A stretch of DNA of 17,520 bases from CAXTTV01 sp964247295 (lineage in GTDB: Bacteria; Chloroflexota; Ktedonobacteria; Ktedonobacterales; Ktedonobacteraceae): assembly GCA_964247295.1 (NCBI GenBank), contig CAXTTV010000100.1, positions 1 through 17,520 of the forward strand. Direction: 5' to 3'. The notes beneath the pieces were generated by a model. The model was not told where the DNA came from and made no database searches. It saw only the letters and a program-made list of their open reading frames with translations. A program made the translations under genes and the position numbers. Shown here in pieces: positions 1 through 6,782 of this stretch (the first letter of the stretch is position 1; each line of letters starts with the position of its first letter).

Positions 1-1
1 G

Positions 2-388
2 TATCGGTCAGGCCTGTTGCTGATTGGAGACGCCGCGCATGTCATGTCACCTGCGTTAGGTGTGGGTGTGAACTTCGCGATTCAAGATGCGGTAGTCGCG
101 GCCAACGTGCTCACACGGCCATTGCGGATTGTACAGGAGCAGCAGGATCAGATACTCACATTGCGGCCACTGGCCGAGGTTCAGTTGCGGAGGCAGATCT
201 CCATTGGCCTGATCCAGAGTCTGCAACAGATGGAAAGCATTGAAGTTGGGGTACGTTTTCTAAAAAAGGTTCCAGGTTTCTCGCAGATACAGAAGCGGCT
301 CCCTCAGATCGCAAGCAGATTTATTACCAGGATTGCCGCGATCGGTCTATGGCGGATTCACGTCCGCTATCGAAAATCGGTTATGTGA
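2..388 (+). CDS. FAD-dependent monooxygenase (PHBH-type), C-terminal part, 5' truncated by window edge
   Basis: The reading frame is open from base 2 and ends at the TGA at 386-388, so only about 128 C-terminal residues are present. They begin with the segment LLLIGDAAHVMSPALGVGVN. GDAAH is the second FAD-contacting (ribityl/pyrophosphate) motif of the p-hydroxybenzoate hydroxylase family, normally followed by P..G.G.N..I.DA..LA, which is also visible here. The rest is helical and ends in a basic tail, as is usual for the short aromatic-ring hydroxylase / FAD-dependent oxidoreductase type. Such enzymes use NAD(P)H and O2 to hydroxylate aromatic or polyketide-like substrates; the substrate cannot be read from this part. 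The internal TTG at 17 is not a start. Family assignment is secure, specific function unknown. Confidence 0.85.
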   Translation, partial: YRSGLLLIGDAAHVMSPALGVGVNFAIQDAVVAANVLTRPLRIVQEQQDQILTLRPLAEVQLRRQISIGLIQSLQQMESIEVGVRFLKKVPGFSQIQKRLPQIASRFITRIAAIGLWRIHVRYRKSVM

Positions 389-402
389 GTGTAGTTTCAA
401 AT

Positions 403-429
403 AGGGCTGGTCTGGGTCTGACCAGCCCT
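403..429. terminator. Bidirectional hairpin between convergent genes
   Basis: A perfect 10-bp stem (AGGGCTGGTC at 403-412, GACCAGCCCT at 420-429) with a 7-nt loop lies between the convergent monooxygenase and methyltransferase genes, 14 bases after one stop codon and 12 bases before the other. The flanking T-tracts are poor on both strands, so efficiency is uncertain, but position and stem strength fit a shared terminator. Confidence 0.65.
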
Positions 430-441
430 TGTCATATCAAA

Positions 442-1299
442 TTACTGTTTTGACCAGGAGATAACAGCCGCAAAAGGATTAATTTCTCGTGGTACTACAC
501 TGCCACCTTCTTTTTCCATAAAATAGTGGTCTAACGCCTCTCGGATGGCTCGATCGCGCTCAGGGTTTGGGATAAAGCGGAGTCGCTCGCGCACGTCTTC
601 CAGAGCCTCATCCCAATCGGAGTACCAGAGATGAGTTGGATTGGGGACAAGACGCATCTGTGCCGGATATCCAAGCTGATAAAGAACGTTTAGCGCTTCC
701 AGCGCTGCTGGCAGAGGATAACGTTCATTACCATGAAACTGACGCCACAGAGGGACTAAAACGCTGGTAGGATGGTTTATCCCAAGGCAGAGATAGCAGG
801 TTCTCTTCGCGGCGGCGTTCATTCCCTCTAAAAAGGGAGCTATATTTCGCACTGCATAGACAACATTCACCGAGAGAACGATATCCGCCTCAGGAATGTG
901 AGCAGGAGGCCACATCTCCCCCAGCACCTCGACATTTTCTAGCCTTTCCTCCTGAACATGTTTTTGAAGCTGGGAGCGCATCGCCTCCGAGGGTTCAACC
1001 GCGAGAACGCGGGCCACCGATTTGGCAAGATAGGGGACATATCTGCCGGTCCCGGCTCCCACGTCGAGGACAGTATCAGTCGCTTGTAAGCCGGGTTGTA
1101 GAGCCTGCATAAAGCTGTCAGGCTGGGTTACCTCGTTACTGAGGCGGGCAAAGCGTTGGGCGCGGGTATGCCAGGAGTCGGCATAATGGGCGAAGCCTGG
1201 CTCAGTCACCGTTTCGGCCTGCTCCCGCTCCTGATCGTACATTTGTCGCCAGATGGTGACCCAATCCAGGCCACCAGCGCGGTGCGTATACCTATCCAA
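442..1299 (-). CDS. Class I SAM-dependent methyltransferase
   Basis: The 285-residue protein has the Rossmann-type methyltransferase motif I VLDVGAGTGRYVPYLA at about residues 78-93, then an acidic residue ending strand 2 (LAVEPSEAMR), which binds the SAM ribose. The motif II/IV region ADIVLSVNVVYAV follows. It is a small-molecule-type enzyme; the substrate is not apparent. The start is TTG at 1299, chosen because GAGGAG lies 8 bases upstream and the N-terminal residues DRYTHRAGGLDW look genuine; the next ATG (1242) would remove them. A promoter with TTGACC and TATCAT spaced 17 bp lies about 90 bases upstream. The gene stands alone on the minus strand, convergent with the monooxygenase. Assignment to the superfamily is firm. 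Confidence 0.88.
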   Translation of the reverse strand: MDRYTHRAGGLDWVTIWRQMYDQEREQAETVTEPGFAHYADSWHTRAQRFARLSNEVTQPDSFMQALQPGLQATDTVLDVGAGTGRYVPYLAKSVARVLAVEPSEAMRSQLQKHVQEERLENVEVLGEMWPPAHIPEADIVLSVNVVYAVRNIAPFLEGMNAAAKRTCYLCLGINHPTSVLVPLWRQFHGNERYPLPAALEALNVLYQLGYPAQMRLVPNPTHLWYSDWDEALEDVRERLRFIPNPERDRAIREALDHYFMEKEGGSVVPREINPFAAVISWSKQ

Positions 1300-1388
1300 T
1301 TAGTTATCTCCTCGTACTGCTGCGAGTGTCACATCCACAATATTTTGAAGTATTGCTCGATTCCTTGTTCCCCGTGCCACAACTTATA

Positions 1389-1417
1389 ATGATAACATGA
1401 ACAGAACGATTGGTCAA
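1389..1417 (-). promoter_or_regulatory. Sigma-70-type promoter of the methyltransferase gene
   Basis: On the minus strand TTGACC (complement of 1412-1417) and TATCAT (complement of 1389-1394) are separated by exactly 17 bases; each matches the housekeeping consensus at 5 of 6 positions. Transcription would start near 1382, giving an untranslated leader of about 80 bases before the TTG start codon. Confidence 0.55.
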
Positions 1418-1511
1418 AAAAGCATTACCTTTGCTGGAGTTTCACAAGTGCTGCAACTATTAAGAGTGAAAAAGTCATAGCGATTCTCGTCTTGTAGGAA
1501 CTGTGAAGCTA

Positions 1512-2300
1512 TTAATGGATTGTTGTCGCATTTATATAGAGCATGTACACGGCCACAAGCAGGAGCACTCCGGCGAAAAGGCGCGCCAGTACACCTTTCT
1601 GCTTCGCCAGTACGACAGAAAGGCGGGTTCCAAGGAGCCCTCCCAGGGCTCCTCCGAGAAGATATTCCGCCGCAATACTATAATTGACATACCCGGATAA
1701 TGTGTAAGTGATGGCAGTTGTTGTGCCAAAGAGGCCAACAGAGAATAAGGACGTGCCGATTGCATTTACAAGAGGCATCCCCGTCGCGAAGATCAGGCCG
1801 GGGACAATCAGGAAGCCGCCGCCAATCCCGAAAAAACCAGAGAGCAGCCCGACAACCACACTTATAGGAAGAATGCGAATAATCTGCTCTCTCTGGGTGA
1901 ATTCACGTTCACTTGATGATACGTTACGAGGACGTATCATGACTACAGCCACGCCTATCATCACAAAGGCAAAGAGAAACAACAAGGATCTACCGGGGAA
2001 TAGGGTTCCGAGTCGTGCGCCAATAGCAGCGCCCAGCGCCCCTGGAAGGGCAAAGAGGAGCGCTGATTTCAGGCGTACCGTGTGCGCCTTCCAATGCGGA
2101 ATAATATTGAGGTAGGCCGTCATTGCGACCGAGAGCGCTGTTGTTCCTAAGACTACATGGGTGTCACGATATCCCACGAGATACAGGAGCAGCGGGACGG
2201 CCAGAATCGATCCGCCACCTCCGAATAGTCCCAAGGTGAAGTCGACGATGACTCCCGAGAAGATGACAAGTGAATGCTGAAGCAATGAGAGTGTTTCCAT
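1512..2300 (-). CDS. Sulfite exporter TauE/SafE family (TSUP) membrane protein
   Basis: The protein has 262 residues and about eight membrane segments in two homologous halves. Each half holds the glycine-rich TSUP signature: GLFGGGGSILAVPLLLYLVG near residues 24-43 and GFFGIGGGFLIVPGLIFATG near 155-174. TSUP proteins move sulfite, thiosulfate, sulfoacetate or related anions across the cytoplasmic membrane. It starts at ATG 2300 with AGGA upstream and follows the persulfide dioxygenase gene by 44 bases on the same strand, so it is the last gene of a three-gene sulfur operon. By analogy with the staphylococcal cst operon, where a TauE-like protein accompanies CstB, its likely job is export of the sulfite or thiosulfate made by the upstream enzyme; that is inference. 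Confidence 0.85.
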   Translation of the reverse strand: METLSLLQHSLVIFSGVIVDFTLGLFGGGGSILAVPLLLYLVGYRDTHVVLGTTALSVAMTAYLNIIPHWKAHTVRLKSALLFALPGALGAAIGARLGTLFPGRSLLFLFAFVMIGVAVVMIRPRNVSSSEREFTQREQIIRILPISVVVGLLSGFFGIGGGFLIVPGLIFATGMPLVNAIGTSLFSVGLFGTTTAITYTLSGYVNYSIAAEYLLGGALGGLLGTRLSVVLAKQKGVLARLFAGVLLLVAVYMLYINATTIH

Positions 2301-2344
2301 TATGAAAGCGTCCTTGGCTAGAGAAAAATCAGTTTTTATTGTGG

Positions 2345-3778
2345 TCAGGACGGAATGCTTTCCTGTGCGTGGTCAACTGGAGAGCCGGCGGTCTGCCAGG
2401 CTTGAAAGCCTCCTGCGAGATTAAAGAGAGGAGTATATCCTTGAGTGGTCAGAAGGCTCGCGCCAATGGCAGAGCGTACGCCGCCCTGGCAATGGATAAC
2501 AATTGCCCGATCTTTTTGAATAGTATTGTCCTGTGGAAGCATGCCTAAAGGAATATTGCGACTGGTAGGGATAAAGCCTGCCGCATATTCGTCCGCTTCA
2601 CGTACGTCAAGAATCGTGACCTCATCTTGCAGGAGCAGTGTTCGGAGACGCTCCACCGTAATCTGCTCAATCTGTGCAAGCTGGCGACCATCATCTTCCC
2701 AGCGAGTAATGCTCTTGGGTCCCCAAAAGCCCTTAATAGCATCAAATCCAATCATTCGTAACTGGACTATCGCTTCTCGACAATCCTGCTCTTCCCCCAG
2801 CAGCAGAAGGGGGCGATCATATGGAAGCAACCATCCAGACCATTTGAGGAAAGGGCCATGGAATGGAATATTTAGAGTTCCTGGGACGTGCCCTGCGGCA
2901 AAAAGATCTGCGGCTCGCACATCAACCACAGTGGCCCCCCCGGTCAGATGGGTATGCAATGTATCAGCAGGAAGCTGTTCAGGTTGAGCAAGCGAATCAA
3001 GCAACGCAGGGCCTTGTCGATTGATCTGTTTCATCTGCGCGAAGTAGGTTGGGGGCTCAGGTTGTCCCTCAAGCGCGGTATGGACAAAGCGATCTTCATC
3101 AGAAGTTGTGAAGGCCCAATTGAACCGTTTTTCGTAGCCAAGCGTACTTTGCGGCACATCTGCGAGTGCTTTGCCACATGCGCTGCCAGCGCCGTGTCCA
3201 GGCCAGATTTGCAGATAGTCTGCAAGATCATAGAGACGATGCAGAGAATGAAAGAGACTACGCGCGGCATCTTTCATCGTCCCAGTCACGCCAACCGCTT
3301 TTTCCAGGAGATCTGGGCGGCCAACATCGCCAACAAAAAGGAAATCTCCTGTACAAATATCCATTGGCTCATTTGCCTCTGCGGTATTTGTTACCAGAAA
3401 TGAAAGGTGCTCGGGGGTATGACCAGGGGTACCTATCACATCGAGACGAAGAGTGCCAATTGTCAGATGATCTCCATCATACAGTGGCGTAACATTCTTC
3501 TCATGAAGATAAGTATAGCTCCAGGTCTCTGGACCCTCCCCGGACAGATAGAGTTGAGCTCCTGTCCGTGAGGCTAGTTCGCGTGCTCCTGAGACAAAAT
3601 CAGCATGGATATGCGTCTCTGTGACCGCAACGATCCGTAGCCCTTCCTGGTTTGCGAGCGTGAGATAGGTATCAATATCTCGGTTGGGATCAATGACAAC
3701 GGCATCTTTGGTTATGGAACAGCCAAGGAGATAGCTTGTCTGCGACAGTTGCGCGTGATAGAAGCGGCGAAAGATCAT
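2345..3778 (-). CDS. CstB-like persulfide dioxygenase fused to two rhodanese domains
   Basis: The 477-residue cytoplasmic protein has three parts. Residues 1-245 are a metallo-beta-lactamase-fold domain of the ETHE1 / persulfide dioxygenase type: THIHADF at 55-61, TPGH at 118-121, TGDFLFVGDVGRPDL at 143-157 and PGHG at 193-196. By alignment to ETHE1 the iron ligands would be H56, H120 and D145. Residues about 275-365 are a rhodanese domain with no active-site cysteine. Residues about 375-467 are a second rhodanese domain with the active loop HCQGGVRS and C430. This order, dioxygenase then dead then live rhodanese, is that of CstB, which oxidises low-molecular-weight persulfides to thiosulfate via sulfite. 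Its start codon overlaps the stop of the upstream DUF442 gene by 4 bases (ATGA), indicating translational coupling. A GAGAGG sequence lies upstream of ATG 3778. Confidence 0.9.
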   Translation of the reverse strand: MIFRRFYHAQLSQTSYLLGCSITKDAVVIDPNRDIDTYLTLANQEGLRIVAVTETHIHADFVSGARELASRTGAQLYLSGEGPETWSYTYLHEKNVTPLYDGDHLTIGTLRLDVIGTPGHTPEHLSFLVTNTAEANEPMDICTGDFLFVGDVGRPDLLEKAVGVTGTMKDAARSLFHSLHRLYDLADYLQIWPGHGAGSACGKALADVPQSTLGYEKRFNWAFTTSDEDRFVHTALEGQPEPPTYFAQMKQINRQGPALLDSLAQPEQLPADTLHTHLTGGATVVDVRAADLFAAGHVPGTLNIPFHGPFLKWSGWLLPYDRPLLLLGEEQDCREAIVQLRMIGFDAIKGFWGPKSITRWEDDGRQLAQIEQITVERLRTLLLQDEVTILDVREADEYAAGFIPTSRNIPLGMLPQDNTIQKDRAIVIHCQGGVRSAIGASLLTTQGYTPLFNLAGGFQAWQTAGSPVDHAQESIPS

Positions 3779-4248
3779 AGAGTATTTTTCCTCTCTTCCT
3801 GCTTCTCTGTGCTCGATATGTTCTGGATAGTATCCATATATTCTCTCGCAAATTCGGCGAGTTGAGGAGCAGTGCTACAATCAAAACCAGAGGCTTCAAC
3901 GTATTCAAAGAATTGTGGAGTGGTCCAATGTTGTTGTGTTGCTTGCGTCAGAAAGGCCATTAAAGCGGCTCGTCGCCCACTGGCGCAACGCACATATACA
4001 GGACCATCTGCTTGCTGAATGATCGTCAAAAACTGTTGAATAAGTGCCGGATGAAGGCTTTGTGTAGAGACAGGTACTTTTTGAAGAACAAGCCCCACCT
4101 TCTTCACCGGAGCTTCGGGCAGGATATTCCCCTCCTGGAAGGTACAAAGGTCAACGACCGTAGTGTATCCTTGCTGCGCGAGCGCTTGTAGACGTTCTTG
4201 TGTCGTTTCATCTCCAATGGCAAGCTGATCATTAATTTTCTGAAACAT
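3775..4248 (-). CDS. DUF442 / beta-lactamase-hydrolase-like phosphatase-fold protein
   Basis: The 157-residue protein has the small protein-tyrosine-phosphatase fold of the DUF442 family: FQKINDQLAIGDETTQERL at the N-terminus, TVVDLC in the middle, and the loop VYVRCASGRRAALM. That loop matches the family form C-x-S-G-x-R, although the usual histidine before the cysteine is arginine here. DUF442 domains are often fused or adjacent to persulfide dioxygenases (BlhA-type proteins); their exact reaction is not settled. ATG 4248 is preferred over ATG 4263 because AGGAG lies just before it, while nothing lies before 4263. It is the first gene of the sulfur operon and overlaps the dioxygenase gene by 4 bases. 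Upstream lies a putative ECF promoter shared in mirror image with the sigma-factor gene. Confidence 0.82.
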   Translation of the reverse strand: MFQKINDQLAIGDETTQERLQALAQQGYTTVVDLCTFQEGNILPEAPVKKVGLVLQKVPVSTQSLHPALIQQFLTIIQQADGPVYVRCASGRRAALMAFLTQATQQHWTTPQFFEYVEASGFDCSTAPQLAEFAREYMDTIQNISSTEKQEERKNTL

Positions 4249-4278
4249 ATATCTCCTGCTCATCTAACTTTAGTGATA

Positions 4279-4300
4279 AGTGGGAGCATTTTTTCCCACT
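4279..4300 (-). other. 5'-leader hairpin of the sulfur operon
   Basis: A perfect 7-bp stem (AGTGGGA and TCCCACT) with an 8-nt A-rich loop on the transcript begins a few bases after the predicted start of transcription at about 4303. It might stabilise the mRNA 5' end. It is not a convincing terminator because the loop and flanks are short and no other gene uses it. Confidence 0.35.
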
Positions 4301-4311
4301 CACCTTTCTTC

Positions 4312-4339
4312 GATGCGGTTCGGGGATCAATGGTTACAT
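4312..4339 (-). promoter_or_regulatory. Putative ECF-type promoter of the sulfur operon
   Basis: On the minus strand ATGTAACC (complement of 4332-4339) is followed after 15 bases by GCATC (complement of 4312-4316). A -35 element with a central AAC (for example TGTAAC, as for Bacillus SigX) and a short -10 about 16-17 bases later is typical of ECF sigma factors. The same two elements with the same spacing occur on the opposite strand at 4395-4422. Transcription would start near 4303, about 55 bases before the DUF442 start codon. Confidence 0.6.
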
Positions 4340-4394
4340 TGCCAGCTATGACTGATTTTCTCGCTCTGTCCAATTAGAAAAAAAGGGAAATCGC

Positions 4395-4422
4395 ATGTAA
4401 CCAAACCACTCTTTTTTGCATC
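4395..4422 (+). promoter_or_regulatory. Putative ECF-type autoregulated promoter of the sigma-factor gene
   Basis: ATGTAACC at 4395-4402 is followed after exactly 15 bases by GCATC at 4418-4422. This is the mirror partner of the sulfur-operon promoter. ECF sigma factors commonly transcribe their own genes from a promoter matching that of their target operon. The distance to the possible start codons is about 40 bases (4467) or 85 bases (4515). Confidence 0.6.
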
Positions 4423-4466
4423 TAACAAAGTAGGAGATAGTAGTTATGTGGTAGAGTCGTAGGCCT

Positions 4467-5120
4467 ATGCTCTATTGCTGGAATGATAGAAGGAAAAATG
4501 GAACAAGAAACGTCATGAGTATGCTACATAGTTCATTGTGGGATATGAATCTGACTATTTATCCTACAGAACAGGATCTGGTGCAAGGATTACGGCGTGG
4601 AGAGTCGATGAGTTGTACTTGTTTATTCAAGCAATTTGAGCCGCGTCTGGCTCATCTGGCTGATAGATTAGCGAACGAGAGTGTTGAAGCAGAGGAGATC
4701 GTGCAAGAAAGCTTTATCCATGCTTGTGGATCGATTCTTTCCTTCCGTGCCGATAGTACACTTGCAACCTGGTTACATCGTATTACCGTTAACACAGCGC
4801 TTATGCAGCGGCGGAAAAAACATATATTTTTTCTTCCTTTGGAAGAGATAAGTAACGAACAACAGGTACAGCCGCTTCATCTATCTATAGAGATTGGGGA
4901 TGACCCCTTAGAACAAGTGATACTTCAAGAGAAACATCAACGAATTCGACAAGCGATTCACGCATTGCCAGGAACATTACGGGATGTTTTCCTGTTGCGC
5001 GTTATTGAAGATTTAAGTACAAGGGAGGCGGCAGGTCTTCTGGGAATTACAGAGACAGCGCTCAAAGTTCGTTTCTATCGTGCTCGCCTTGCATTAAAGA
5101 ATAGTCTTCAAGCAGAATAA
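4467..5120 (+). CDS. RNA polymerase sigma-70 factor, ECF subfamily
   Basis: The protein has up to 217 residues. Region 2 runs from about residue 52 to 114: LFKQFEPRLAHLADRL, then EAEEIVQESFIHA, then the -10 recognition segment STLATWLHRITVNTALMQRR. A linker of about 35 residues follows, and then region 4 at about 155-213, with LPGTLRDVFLLRVIEDLSTREAA and the helix-turn-helix recognition helix ETALKVRFYRARLALK. There is no C-terminal extension and no anti-sigma gene next to it, so control must come from elsewhere, or from transcription alone. The start is uncertain: ATG 4467 has no good ribosome site and ATG 4515 has only a distant AGGA; the conserved region needs only the latter. It is divergent from the sulfur operon and shares a mirror-image promoter motif with it. 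A strong hairpin terminator follows at 5256. Confidence 0.87.
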   Translation: MLYCWNDRRKNGTRNVMSMLHSSLWDMNLTIYPTEQDLVQGLRRGESMSCTCLFKQFEPRLAHLADRLANESVEAEEIVQESFIHACGSILSFRADSTLATWLHRITVNTALMQRRKKHIFFLPLEEISNEQQVQPLHLSIEIGDDPLEQVILQEKHQRIRQAIHALPGTLRDVFLLRVIEDLSTREAAGLLGITETALKVRFYRARLALKNSLQAE

Positions 5121-5255
5121 AGAAAAGTGTTTAGGATAATGGGTGTTTGTTCATAGATGCTTACCCCTCTACTGTCTTATGCTTTAGAGAGGGCATGCTC
5201 TGCTCAGTTATGATGGAAGGCGCACCAGCACGGTAGTTTCCCTGCCTTTCTAACT

Positions 5256-5301
5256 GGTGGCACAGGTAGTTCCTTCACATTCGCGAATTACCTGTGCCAC
5301 C
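5256..5301 (+). terminator. Rho-independent-like terminator after the sigma-factor gene
   Basis: A 17-bp stem with one G-U pair (5256-5272 with 5285-5301) and a 12-nt loop is followed by CTTGTTT on the plus strand. It lies 135 bases beyond the sigma-factor stop codon and just before the convergent metallophosphoesterase gene ends. The tail favours plus-strand termination, although the stem may stop transcripts from both sides. Confidence 0.7.
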
Positions 5302-5329
5302 CTTGTTTATCCAATTCCTGTCCTGGCTT

Positions 5330-6115
5330 CTAGCGATTTGACTGCCAATATTGCTGGGCGAGCTGCTCAAAATGATCTGCAACGACAGCAGCAGGATAGA
5401 TTTTCAGCATGTAGTTGTCCACAAAATCCCGGGCGTTGGGATAACCACTTGCTAAAATCTGCCGGGCAGCAGCCTCTCGATCATAATTGGTAGAGCGGAA
5501 CTCGTAGCCATCGGGACCCAGAAGGAGCCAGTAGGCCCCCGGCTTATCCGCATAGGGCATGCCGACACTGCCAGCATTTATGATATGTGTAGTATCGATG
5601 GTGCGCTCAAAATGACTGTGGGTATGGCCACAGACAACGGTCTTGTTTTCGGCTAATGGAAAGAGGGCACGAACCTGCTCATCGGGGGTAAGCCGGGTAA
5701 AAAGTTCTTCATCGTTGCGCAACGTCGCGTGGCAAAATACCACATTGCCCAGACCGTTCACCTCCATTTCAATCTGCTCGGGAAGGTTTGCGAGAAAGTC
5801 GCGCTGGGAGCGCGATATCTGTGAAGCGAGCCAGCGAAGCCCTTCAAGCTCTGGTTCCGTGGGTTCTGGCATAAAGTGCCGATAGATAGGCTGGTCATCA
5901 AACATCGTCACAACTTCGCGATCGGCATTACCGCTCAGAAAACGAACCTGATTACCGAGCCCGATCAGGCGTTCCAACGTTTGAGTAGGCATGGGACCCG
6001 AAATAATATCGCCACCCACAAGTATAATATCAGGTCGCGCCGTTTCCAGCTCTTTAAGCACCGCATTTAAAGCTGGAAGATTCCCATGAATATCATTAAG
6101 TACCGCAATCTGCAT
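5330..6115 (-). CDS. Metallophosphoesterase (YfcE/MJ0936-type calcineurin-like)
   Basis: The 261-residue cytoplasmic protein has the ordered metal-binding motifs of the calcineurin-like fold: D-x-H in VLNDIHGN at residues 6-13, GGDI near 37, GNAD-type LSGNADRE near 67-74, the histidine of FCHATLRN near 130, and GHTHSHFER near 158-166. These residues bind two metal ions and hydrolyse phosphomonoesters or phosphodiesters; the natural substrate is unknown. ATG 6115 is chosen because GAGGGG lies about 10 bases upstream and homologs start directly before the first strand; the further upstream frame to 6145 (MLKKMRGPLR) has no ribosome site. The protein is a little longer than the minimal YfcE type. 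It appears to be a single-gene unit. Confidence 0.87.
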   Translation of the reverse strand: MQIAVLNDIHGNLPALNAVLKELETARPDIILVGGDIISGPMPTQTLERLIGLGNQVRFLSGNADREVVTMFDDQPIYRHFMPEPTEPELEGLRWLASQISRSQRDFLANLPEQIEMEVNGLGNVVFCHATLRNDEELFTRLTPDEQVRALFPLAENKTVVCGHTHSHFERTIDTTHIINAGSVGMPYADKPGAYWLLLGPDGYEFRSTNYDREAAARQILASGYPNARDFVDNYMLKIYPAAVVADHFEQLAQQYWQSNR

Positions 6116-6226
6116 ACGTAGAGGTCCCCTCATCTTTTTTAACAACTTTTTTGTATTCCCAGCTATCTTAGCAGAGAGAGGGAGGCGATTGTAAGGAATT
6201 TCCTATGCTTGTAGCATAGTAAGAAA

Positions 6227-6622
6227 TCACTTTGTCAGAATAGTCCCATATAGAATCCAGGGTAGGAAAGGGAGCGGATATATAAGGAGAACCAAGTTAG
6301 GCAACCACCAGGCCAGATCGAAATCTCCGCGAATACTCCAGAATGCGATGGCTTGCAGTCCGGAGCAGCTTGTAAGAATGAGCGAGATCAGGGCAAGCGA
6401 GCGCCATTGGGAAGAGTTTCGCTGATACAGAAAAACGCTGGTAAGGCCAGTGCCTGAGATCGCGAGATCAAGAGGCAGGAATGACCAGTTCCAGGCTACC
6501 GCTAGTTGATTCTGATAATCGTGAAAAAGATATGCCGGCGGAATCAGATGCAAGGCGGTGATGATCCAGTATGCGAGAAAACCCAGATCAGTGATAAGTA
6601 GAAAAGGTTTCAGCCTTTTCAT
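6227..6622 (-). CDS. DUF5360 (YvaD-like) small integral membrane protein
   Basis: The 131-residue protein has four predicted membrane helices at about 6-29, 47-67, 74-96 and 104-127. Its opening, MKRLKPFLLITDLGFLAYWI, and the ITALHLIPPAYLF segment recall Bacillus YvaD (DUF5360). Function is unknown. In Bacillus the family sits beside a TetR-type regulator gene (yvaF), as I remember it; here no TetR gene is adjacent, but a large palindromic operator covers the promoter. ATG 6622 is selected because AAGGAGG lies immediately upstream; the longer TTG start at 6640 lies upstream of that ribosome site and can be discarded. Confidence 0.72.
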   Translation of the reverse strand: MKRLKPFLLITDLGFLAYWIITALHLIPPAYLFHDYQNQLAVAWNWSFLPLDLAISGTGLTSVFLYQRNSSQWRSLALISLILTSCSGLQAIAFWSIRGDFDLAWWLPNLVLLIYPLPFLPWILYGTILTK

Positions 6623-6657
6623 CGTGGCCTCCTTAAACAAGTATGATCATACAACTA

Positions 6658-6705
6658 TTTCACTTGATTACTATACCGTCTGGACGGTATAGTAATCAAG
6701 TGAAA
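6658..6705. promoter_or_regulatory. 48-bp near-perfect palindrome: TetR-type operator over a symmetric promoter
   Basis: Two perfect 23-bp arms (6658-6680 and 6683-6705) flank a 2-base centre. The core TATACCGTCTGGACGGTATA has the size and symmetry of a TetR-family operator. Because of the symmetry each strand also carries TTGATT, 18 bases, TATAGT, a plausible promoter in both directions; on the minus strand it would serve the DUF5360 gene about 35 bases away. A second short palindrome, GTATGATCATAC at 6641-6652, lies between it and the gene. Confidence 0.65.
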
Positions 6706-6743
6706 CTGTGCATACCATGAGGATGATAGGAGTTACGAAAAAA

Positions 6744-6782
6744 AACTTCCTGGATTATTACTTACTATAATCCCAAGAAGTT
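6744..6782 (-). terminator. Terminator-like hairpin with T8 tail on the minus strand, without an obvious gene
   Basis: The arms 6744-6758 and 6767-6782 pair over 14 bases, with one mismatch and one bulged base, around an 8-nt loop. On the minus strand the stem is followed directly by eight T residues (complement of 6738-6745). No minus-strand gene ends here. Nothing else convincing is seen in the gene-free stretch 6785-7027 apart from the ribosome site of the next gene. Confidence 0.5.

Noticed and set aside
1708..2115. Long plus-strand open frame of 135 codons opposite the TauE/SafE gene
   Set aside because: It is the antisense of a clear TSUP protein, is rich in Arg/Pro/Lys without domain features and lacks a ribosome site.
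2888..3403. 171-codon plus-strand frame opposite the persulfide dioxygenase gene
   Set aside because: Fully inside a well-supported gene on the other strand; composition is erratic and no motif is present.
4446..4454. Minimal leader ORF (ATG TGG TAG) after a GGAG before the sigma-factor gene
   Set aside because: A two-codon frame is not distinguishable from chance without expression data.
6717..6770. 17-codon plus-strand frame downstream of the outward half of the 48-bp palindrome
   Set aside because: No ribosome site before its ATG, and its sequence overlaps the orphan hairpin; no independent support for translation.
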